In this document: piece by piece, positions 58,003 through 64,000 of the stretch
Layout: every line of letters starts with the position of its first letter
How positions within the stretch are numbered: position 1 is the first letter of the stretch
Source of the DNA: Gammaproteobacteria bacterium
GTDB taxonomy: Bacteria; Pseudomonadota; Gammaproteobacteria; Steroidobacterales; Steroidobacteraceae
DNA: 64,000 nucleotides
Direction: 5' to 3'
Assembly: GCA_016874055.1 (NCBI GenBank)
Contig: VGVG01000004.1
Location: 32,123 to 96,122 of the forward strand
Position numbers and translations under genes: made by a program
The notes under the pieces: model-generated
Told to the model about the DNA's origin: nothing
Seen by the model: only the letters and a program-made list of their open reading frames with translations
Databases searched by the model: none

Positions 58003-58944
58003 TCAAAGAAACGCGGCAGCGGCACGGGATAAACGGTCACGAACGGCATCCCACTGCGGGGACTCCGGCACGGCCTCAACGAGAATACGAGAGGCGCCGA
58101 CCTTATCGAGCCGGCGCAGCTCGGCGTACAACGCCCGACCGTACGTCGCGGGGTCGCTTCCCTGCGGGCACGCGAGAGTCGCGACTCGCTCGCCCCGCGC
58201 GCGGACTGTCGCTTCGGCAGTAGGCAGGGTACCGGCACCCACCAGCTCGAGCGGCGTCTGCGGCGCGTAGTGCTTCGCAGTGCTGCCCGGTACGCGAGGC
58301 GACCCCGCGCCCGCGCCCACTTCGATTGATTGGCCAAGCACGGTTTCAATTTCGGTACGCGAAATGGAGCCTGGCCGTAGCAGTCGCGGCGTCCCGTCGA
58401 CGATTATAACGATGGTCGATTCGAGACCGACCTCGCAGTCACCCCCCTCGAGCACGAGCAAATTTTCGAAAAACTCTTCGCGTACATGCACAGCGCGCGT
58501 CGGCGACACGCGTCCGTATCGATTGGCGGAGGGCGCGGCGATACCACCACCGAAAGCCGCGAGCAGTGCGCGCGCCACCGGATGCGAGGGCACACGAATC
58601 GCAACCGTATTTTGACCGCCGGTGAGGACATCAGAGACCTGCGACGAGCGCGGCAACACTAGTGTGAGTGGCCCCGGCCAAAATCGACCCGCCAGTTTCA
58701 GGGCCACCGGCGGGATGTCGGCGACCCAATATTTGAGCTCGTCGACGGACCCCACGTGCAGGATTAGCGGGTGCGTTGTAGGTCGTCCCTTAAGCGAATA
58801 CACCTTGCGAAGAGCTTCGGGGTTACGAGCATCGGCGCCAAGGCCGTAGACGGTCTCAGTCGGAAAGGCCACGAGGTCACCCGCACGTAAGGCGGCGACA
58901 GCGGCCGCGATGTCGGGTGCTGCAGCACCGATTAAGGCGGACAT
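58003..58944 (-). CDS. L-threonylcarbamoyladenylate synthase (Sua5/YwlC type)
   Basis: A 313-residue protein that makes threonylcarbamoyl-AMP for the t6A37 modification of ANN-decoding tRNAs. The YrdC domain (residues 1-200) shows ALRAGDLVAFPTETVYGLGADARN, KGRPTTHPLILHV and PSANRYGRVSPT. A second, C-terminal Sua5 domain (about 230-313) distinguishes it from short TsaC. It lies 10 bases before the DUF72 gene stop on the same strand. Confidence 0.94.
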   Translation of the reverse strand: MSALIGAAAPDIAAAVAALRAGDLVAFPTETVYGLGADARNPEALRKVYSLKGRPTTHPLILHVGSVDELKYWVADIPPVALKLAGRFWPGPLTLVLPRSSQVSDVLTGGQNTVAIRVPSHPVARALLAAFGGGIAAPSANRYGRVSPTRAVHVREEFFENLLVLEGGDCEVGLESTIVIIVDGTPRLLRPGSISRTEIETVLGQSIEVGAGAGSPRVPGSTAKHYAPQTPLELVGAGTLPTAEATVRARGERVATLACPQGSDPATYGRALYAELRRLDKVGASRILVEAVPESPQWDAVRDRLSRAAAAFL

Positions 58945-58954
58945 ACCCGAAAGT

Positions 58955-59920
58955 TTAGCCGACCGTTGGCCACTCGCGCGCCAATTGCAGCACGCTGAGC
59001 GGCGCGGAGCCCTCGGCCTTATTGTTGACGATGACGATGGCTTCCCGCCCCTGCCCCACTGCGCGCCGCAGGAGTGACAGAATGCGATGCCGCGACTCGG
59101 TATCGGGTTCGACCAGGCGGTCGAAAGGAGCGTACGTCGCGCGGGCTTCCTCGTAGGTCCGATCGCGTCGCAGCAACCAACGAATCACCAGCGGATCCTC
59201 ACCGGTATCGAAGGCAGCTTGCTCATCGACCATGGGCATACGTGGATGCGCTGCGAAGCCGTGTGCGACCTGATGACGCGCAAGGAGCTCGGCGAGATCC
59301 GGGCCGAGCATCGCCGCGTCACGCCACTCGACGGCATACCTCGCCTCTTTGGGAAGTGCGGACAGAAACGTATCGAGACGCTCGAGCAGTTCGCGTCGAT
59401 ACCGCAACACGCGATCGCCGAGCGGCGAAAACTGAAACAGGATAACGCCGAGCTTGCCACCGAGCAGACGCAGCGCAGGCTCGATCACATTACACGAAGC
59501 ATAAACCGAATCGAGAAATACGTCTGGAACGCCTCGGAGATACTCCGGTCGATATGCGCTTTTCGGCAGCATCAACGCGGCATAGGCTTTGATCAAATAC
59601 CGGAAATCGTCGCCGACAGCCTCCGCCATGCGCTGCAAGGTCTTGTCGTCGAGAGGTCGATAGTAGCTGTGGTCGACTCCAACGCTGCGCAGCAACGGAT
59701 GGCGAGCGTACGCAGCGAGCCCTTCACGAGAGAGTTTCATTTCGTCGTAGTCGCCGCCGTAGACGATGCCTTGCCATCCAGGGAAGGACCACGTGGACGT
59801 CCCAAAACGCACAGCTGCGGGAATCTTCGAGGCGAGCGCCAAAACTTCATTATTAACGGTCGCCTCAGCGACTTCGCCGCGCGCCGGTTTCTCGCCAAAG
59901 AAATCGACCTGTCCGCTCAA
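58955..59920 (-). CDS. DUF72 (YecE-like) protein
   Basis: A 321-residue protein of the DUF72 family with a TIM-barrel fold. FGTSTWSFPGWQGIVYGG, the ASCNVIEPALRLLGGKLGVILFQFSP block, and AVEWRDAAM are typical. The function is not known. I choose the TTG at 59920, whose last bases form the stop of the upstream kinase (TTGA), as in zapE; the frame is open farther into the kinase but that part is not similar to DUF72. Confidence 0.85.
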   Translation of the reverse strand: MSGQVDFFGEKPARGEVAEATVNNEVLALASKIPAAVRFGTSTWSFPGWQGIVYGGDYDEMKLSREGLAAYARHPLLRSVGVDHSYYRPLDDKTLQRMAEAVGDDFRYLIKAYAALMLPKSAYRPEYLRGVPDVFLDSVYASCNVIEPALRLLGGKLGVILFQFSPLGDRVLRYRRELLERLDTFLSALPKEARYAVEWRDAAMLGPDLAELLARHQVAHGFAAHPRMPMVDEQAAFDTGEDPLVIRWLLRRDRTYEEARATYAPFDRLVEPDTESRHRILSLLRRAVGQGREAIVIVNNKAEGSAPLSVLQLAREWPTVG

Positions 59921-60855
59921 GCCCCGAGCGCGACACCGAAGGCCTGTTTGTAGAAACGCGAGAACTCTTCGCGACCAAACCGGTGATTTTGCGTACCGTG
60001 ATGGGCGATCTTGAGCGAGCCCATGAGCGAGGCGATGCGGCCCGTGGTAAGCCAATCGAATCCTCGCTGCAAGCCGAACAAAAGACCGCCGCGATACGCG
60101 TCACCGCAGCCCGTAGGATCGGCTATTTTTTCAGGTTGGACGGGCGGAATCTGATGCAAGACTCCATCGGCATGGATCTGCGAGCCCTCGGCGCCGCGCG
60201 TTACGATGATCGCCTTCACTTTGCCCGCAATCGTCTCGAGCGACCATCCGGTACGGTCGACCAGCAGACTCGCCTCGTAATCATTGACCGCGACCCAAGT
60301 CGCTTGGCCGATCATGGTGCGCAGATCATCGGGTCCGAGAAGCGTCATCGCCTGACCCGGATCAAAGATGAAGGGGATGCCGTGCGCCGCGAACTGCGCT
60401 GCATGGTCGAGCATACCGAGATGACTCTCGGGTGCGACGATGCCGAGCAGGAGTCCGCCATCCTTCGGCACCTTATTGACGTGCGCATGGTTCATTGCAC
60501 CCGGATGGAAGGCCGTGATCTGGTTGTTGTCGGCGTCCGTCGTGATGTACGCCTGCGCGGTGTACTCGTCGTCGAGCTGACGGATGTGATCGAGCGGCAG
60601 GCCGTTGTCGATCATCCATGCGCGATACGGCCCGAAATCCGAACCCACCGTCGCCATCACCTTGCCCTCGCCGCCGAGCAACTTGAGGTTGTAGGCGATG
60701 TTGCCAGCGCATCCGCCGAAATTGCGGCGCAGACCCGGAACGAGGAATGCCACGTTGAGCATGTGGATGCGATCGGCGAGGATGTGATCTTTGAAATGTC
60801 CTTCGAAGACCATCACCGTGTCGTAAGCCACCGAACCGCAAATAAGTGCCGTCAT
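59917..60855 (-). CDS. PfkB-family sugar/nucleoside kinase (adenosine kinase-like)
   Basis: A 312-residue ribokinase-fold enzyme. The N-terminal RNFGGCAGNIAYNLKLLGG and C-terminal DPTGCGDAYRGGLLFGL (catalytic Asp and anion hole) are PfkB motifs. Details such as SVAYDTVM and DHIRQL fit the adenosine kinase-like bacterial branch, but the substrate could be another nucleoside or sugar. It lies about 20 bases downstream of dgkA and is coupled to the DUF72 gene. Confidence 0.85.
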   Translation of the reverse strand: MTALICGSVAYDTVMVFEGHFKDHILADRIHMLNVAFLVPGLRRNFGGCAGNIAYNLKLLGGEGKVMATVGSDFGPYRAWMIDNGLPLDHIRQLDDEYTAQAYITTDADNNQITAFHPGAMNHAHVNKVPKDGGLLLGIVAPESHLGMLDHAAQFAAHGIPFIFDPGQAMTLLGPDDLRTMIGQATWVAVNDYEASLLVDRTGWSLETIAGKVKAIIVTRGAEGSQIHADGVLHQIPPVQPEKIADPTGCGDAYRGGLLFGLQRGFDWLTTGRIASLMGSLKIAHHGTQNHRFGREEFSRFYKQAFGVALGA

Positions 60856-60876
60856 GTCTTTCTCCGCAATCGATCG

Positions 60877-61248
60877 TTAGCGATCGAGCAATACCAGCAC
60901 CCAAACGACTGCGAGCATCGCGAAGGACGTGAAAACCGCCGCAGAACATAAATCTTTGGCAAGCCCCGAGAGCTGATGATGCTCGAGGCCGATACGATCG
61001 ATCGTTGCCTCGATGCCGCTGTTGAGCAGTTCGACGATCAGAATGATGAAAATGGGGCCGACCAGCAGTGCCCGCTCGACCCCGTTCTTCCCAAGCCACA
61101 AACCGAGCGGGAACAGCACGACACAGAGCGCGAGCTCCTGCCGGAATGCCGCCTCCCCGCGAACCGCGCCGACAAAACCCTTCCGGGTGTTGCCGAACGC
61201 GTTGAGGAGCCGGACGAGTCCGGTCGGTTTGTGTCTATCGGTTTTCAT
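60877..61248 (-). CDS. dgkA: Diacylglycerol kinase DgkA
   Basis: A 123-residue, three-helix membrane kinase that recycles diacylglycerol to phosphatidate (E. coli 122 residues). The surface amphipathic helix, GFVGAVRGEAAFRQE and VELLNSGIEATIDRIGLEHH with KDLCSAAVF are the active-site blocks. The ATG at 61248 overlaps the gcvPB stop (TGATG); an upstream start 27 bases earlier would lie within gcvPB. Confidence 0.95.
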   Translation of the reverse strand: MKTDRHKPTGLVRLLNAFGNTRKGFVGAVRGEAAFRQELALCVVLFPLGLWLGKNGVERALLVGPIFIILIVELLNSGIEATIDRIGLEHHQLSGLAKDLCSAAVFTSFAMLAVVWVLVLLDR

Positions 61249-62777
61249 CAGGCTGCTGAGTCTACCGGCTTCCAAGTGAGCTCGAGCTGCTTGGCCGCGC
61301 GAACGTCATCGAGACGCCGTACCGGCATGGTGTAGGGCGCGCCTTTCAATTTCGTGGCATCGCTCGACGCCTCGCCGAGGATCGCCACCATGGCATCGAT
61401 GAAGCCATCGAGTGTCTCGCGGCTCTCCGTCTCCGCCGGTTCGATGAGCAGACACTCGGGCACCAGCAAGGGGAAGTAAGTGGTCGGTGCGTGGAAACCG
61501 TAGTCGAGTAGTCGCTTGGCGATGTCCATGGCTGTGACGTTGAGCTCCTTCGCCTGGCGCTTCATCGTGATGATGAACTCGTGGCTCGCCCGTCGATTCG
61601 GGTAGGCAAGATCGAAGCCGGCCGAGCTCAGTCGCGCCATGACGTAGTTGGCGTTGAGCGTGGCGAACTCGCCGACGCGGCTCATGCCCTCGCGACCAAG
61701 CATGCGCATGTAGATATACGCACGCAGCAGTACGCCCGTATTACCCATGAACGCCGAAAGTCGACCGATCGACTGCGGTCGATCGGTTTCGGCGAGCCAG
61801 CAATATCCCTCACCCTCGCGACCAACCACAGGCACGGGAAGGAAAGGCTCGAGTCGGGTGCTCACGCCCACCGCGCCTGCACCCGGACCCCCGCCGCCGT
61901 GCGGCGTCGAGAAGGTCTTGTGCAAGTTCATGTGAATGACGTCGAAGCCCATATCACCCGGGCGGACTTTGCCGAGGATGGCGTTGAGATTGGCGCCATC
62001 GTAATAAAGCAGGCCACCATCACCGTGAACGATGCGCGCAACCTCTTCGATCTTACGCTCGAAGACACCGAGTGTGGATGGGTTGGTGAGCATGATGCCC
62101 GCCGTATTCGGACCCACTGCTTTCTTGAGGGCCTCGATATCGACGTCGCCTTCGGCATCGACCGGGATCTCACGCACGATGCAACCACACATGGTCGCCG
62201 TCGCGGGATTCGTACCGTGGGCCGCCTCCGGAACGATTATCTCGTTGCGCACCAAATCGCCACGAGCGCGGTGATAGGCGCGGATCATCGCCACGCCAGC
62301 AAACTCACCGTGAGCGCCGGCCATGGGATTGAGCGACACGGCTTTCATGCCTGTCACTTTTTTGAGCATCTCTTGCAGTTCGAACATACACGAGAGGAAC
62401 CCTTGACCCTGTGAATCGGGCGCAAGCGGATGCCGCGAAAGAAACTCCGGCAGCATCGCGTACTGATTGCAGGCCTTCGGGTTGTACTTCATCGTGCACG
62501 AACCGAGCGGATAGAAGTTCGTGTCGATCGAGAAGTTGAGCTGCGAGAGACGGGTGAAGTGACGAACGACGTCGAGCTCACTCGCCTCGGGTAACATCGG
62601 CTTGCTCTTGCGACACAGTGCCGCAGGCACTGCACCCAAAGCCTCTTTTGCGGCCGATGCCACGGCCCCGCGCAACGCCGGCGGATGCTGAGCTTCGGCG
62701 CCTCGGCCATCGCGCGAATATTCGAAAATCGATTTTTCTAACATTTGATTCATGACGTACTCCGGTGGCGTCCGCAC
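61248..62777 (-). CDS. gcvPB: Glycine dehydrogenase (decarboxylating) subunit 2
   Basis: A 509-residue C-terminal-type half of the glycine cleavage P-protein. The PLP lysine is in [24 protein letters not shown], and [15 protein letters not shown] and the ANYVMARL region are subunit-2 markers. It decarboxylates glycine and loads the aminomethyl group on GcvH. It follows gcvPA at once (62778), the split arrangement found in many bacteria outside enterics. Confidence 0.97.
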   Translation of the reverse strand: MRTPPEYVMNQMLEKSIFEYSRDGRGAEAQHPPALRGAVASAAKEALGAVPAALCRKSKPMLPEASELDVVRHFTRLSQLNFSIDTNFYPLGSCTMKYNPKACNQYAMLPEFLSRHPLAPDSQGQGFLSCMFELQEMLKKVTGMKAVSLNPMAGAHGEFAGVAMIRAYHRARGDLVRNEIIVPEAAHGTNPATATMCGCIVREIPVDAEGDVDIEALKKAVGPNTAGIMLTNPSTLGVFERKIEEVARIVHGDGGLLYYDGANLNAILGKVRPGDMGFDVIHMNLHKTFSTPHGGGGPGAGAVGVSTRLEPFLPVPVVGREGEGYCWLAETDRPQSIGRLSAFMGNTGVLLRAYIYMRMLGREGMSRVGEFATLNANYVMARLSSAGFDLAYPNRRASHEFIITMKRQAKELNVTAMDIAKRLLDYGFHAPTTYFPLLVPECLLIEPAETESRETLDGFIDAMVAILGEASSDATKLKGAPYTMPVRRLDDVRAAKQLELTWKPVDSAA

Positions 62778-64000
62778 TCAGGCAGCGCGAACAGCCTGCA
62801 ACGCCGAGCCGAGCGCGTTGGCATAGCGCTCGACATCGCCGTCGGTCTTGGTTTCGGTGGCGCAGACGAGGATGGCGGAGCCGAGCTCGGGGTAATCACC
62901 CGACAGATCTACGCCGCCGAGGATGCCCTGCGACTCGAGCTCGCGCAGCACGGCAGCCGCCGGCCGATCGAGCAATAACACGCACTCATGAAAGCGCGGA
63001 CCCGCGAAGGCCTGACGCACGCCACGCTGACGACCGAGCGCAGTGACGAGCTGATGCGTACGCGCCATGCTGGTCTCGGCCACTTGCGCGAGCCCCGCCG
63101 GTCCGATGAGGCTCATGTAGATGGTCGCCGCCGTCATCAACAAGCCCTGATTGGTGCAAATGTTGGACGTCGCCTTGCCACGACGAATGTGCTGCTCGCG
63201 TGCTTGCAGCGTGAGCGTATAACCGTGCCGGCCTTCGAGGTCGACGGTACGACCGACGATACGACCTGGCATGGAGCGCAAGTAGTCCATGCGCGTCGTC
63301 ATGAAGCCGAAGTACGGGCCACCCGAAGAGAGCGGCACGCCAAGCGGCTGTCCCTCGCCGACGCAGATGTCCGCACCCTTGATGCCCCACTCGCCCGGCG
63401 GCTTGAGCAGCGCGAGCGAAGTCGGATTCACGGCGGCGATGACAAGCATGCCCTGCTCGTGCGCCCAGTCGGTGAGCGCATCAACGTCTTCGAGCTGACC
63501 AAAGAAATTGGGCTGCTGGATGACCATCGCGGCGATGTCTTGCCCAGCGAACGAAGCAAGCGCAGCGAAGTCGATACAGCCCGTCTCACGCTGATATGGC
63601 ACAGTCTCGAAACGCAGACCCTGATTGCCGGTCGTGCTGATGGCCACGCGGCGATAGTTGGGATTGACCGTCGAGGGGACGAGCACGCGCGGACTCTTCG
63701 ACTTGCGATGGGCGCGAGCCGCCATGAGCGCAGCCTCGGCCACGGCGGAACCACCGTCATATAGCGACGCGTTTGAGACCTCCATACCTGTCAGACTAGA
63801 GATCATCGTCTGGTATTCGTGAATGAGCTGCAGCGTGCCTTGGCTCGCCTCAGCCTGATACGGCGTGTACGTGCTGTAGTACTCACCGCGCGTCGTGATC
63901 GTCCACACGGCCGACGGGATGTGATGCTCGTAAGCTCCTGCGCCGAGGAAGGACAGTGGACGGCCGTCTTGTCGAGCACGCTCGCTCATCAATCGACCGA
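62778..64000 (-). CDS. gcvPA: Glycine dehydrogenase (decarboxylating) subunit 1, 5' end beyond window
   Basis: At least 404 residues of the N-terminal-type half of the P-protein. [38 protein letters not shown] and [18 protein letters not shown] are diagnostic of subunit 1. Family members carry roughly 45 more residues before this point; the frame is open to the window edge with no stop, so the gene starts outside. A TTG/ATG at 63992/63989 is therefore not the likely start. gcvT and gcvH would be expected further upstream. Confidence 0.95.
   Translation of the reverse strand, partial: GRLMSERARQDGRPLSFLGAGAYEHHIPSAVWTITTRGEYYSTYTPYQAEASQGTLQLIHEYQTMISSLTGMEVSNASLYDGGSAVAEAALMAARAHRKSKSPRVLVPSTVNPNYRRVAISTTGNQGLRFETVPYQRETGCIDFAALASFAGQDIAAMVIQQPNFFGQLEDVDALTDWAHEQGMLVIAAVNPTSLALLKPPGEWGIKGADICVGEGQPLGVPLSSGGPYFGFMTTRMDYLRSMPGRIVGRTVDLEGRHGYTLTLQAREQHIRRGKATSNICTNQGLLMTAATIYMSLIGPAGLAQVAETSMARTHQLVTALGRQRGVRQAFAGPRFHECVLLLDRPAAAVLRELESQGILGGVDLSGDYPELGSAILVCATETKTDGDVERYANALGSALQAVRAA

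Overview
The window looks like chromosomal DNA of a free-living-type gammaproteobacterium, moderately GC-rich and very densely coded. The evidence is conserved gene order: secDF-yajC-tgt-queA; mreBCD-mrdA-rodA-mltB-rlpA-dacC-dat-ybeD beside lipA-lipB; lptD-surA-pdxA-rsmA-apaG-apaH; ndk-rlmN-rodZ-(ispG); and gatCAB divergent from mreB. Split gcvPA/gcvPB, a gatCAB operon and the AmgK-MurU recycling pair point away from enterics and towards a deep-branching or Xanthomonad/Nevskiales/Steroidobacter-like group. That placement is inference. I see no prophage, IS element, rRNA or CRISPR.

Layout. 1-5.1 kb (minus): rodZ, rlmN, ndk, iscA, an unusual iscS with an IscU-like tail, and trmJ; suhB diverges. 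6.0-6.75 kb: a decayed ChaA-type Ca2+/H+ antiporter gene. 6.8-9.6 kb: two amino/dicarboxylic acid transporters. 9.7-15.1 kb: Sec translocon accessory genes and queuosine genes. 15.2-18.8 kb: tRNA-Leu(CAA), a Nudix hydrolase, fdxA, dsbC, xerD and plsC. 18.9-24.7 kb: a thiolase / ETF-QO / acetoacetyl-CoA synthetase / zapE run. 24.7-28.9 kb: hslO (interrupted by an amber codon) and gatBAC. 29-39 kb: the elongasome and peptidoglycan cluster. 39-43 kb: folE, lipB, lipA, murU, amgK. 43-51.2 kb: the lptD-apaH operon and class I fumarase. 51.2-53.9 kb: lgt-thyA-SET-folA, in which a SET-domain lysine methyltransferase sits inside a nucleotide/lipoprotein operon. 53.9-58.0 kb: a patch where rlmI, a DUF486 gene and a comB-like gene are all broken among intact small genes. 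58-64 kb: tsaC/sua5, a DUF72 protein, a PfkB kinase, dgkA, gcvPB and gcvPA (gcvPA runs off the end).

Functional themes. The centre of the window is a cell-envelope factory: shape determination, peptidoglycan synthesis and remodelling, muramic-acid recycling, LPS export and OMP folding. It is flanked by cofactor (lipoate, folate, PLP), tRNA modification and one-carbon genes. Genes are packed with ATGA, GTGA, TTGA or TGATG overlaps, and convergent pairs leave almost no room for terminators.

The most unusual observations are: (1) the SET-domain protein with a complete catalytic core, a post-SET cysteine cluster and a lysine/arginine tail, translationally coupled to folA; (2) the cysteine desulfurase fused to a scaffold-like domain that has lost most of the IscU cysteines; and (3) five damaged genes in 64 kb (chaA, hslO, rlmI, DUF486, comB), including a paired CG loss and CG gain in rlmI. 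The damage suggests ongoing gene loss, or sequence errors for the single-base cases. No clearly novel multi-gene defence or mobile system was found.
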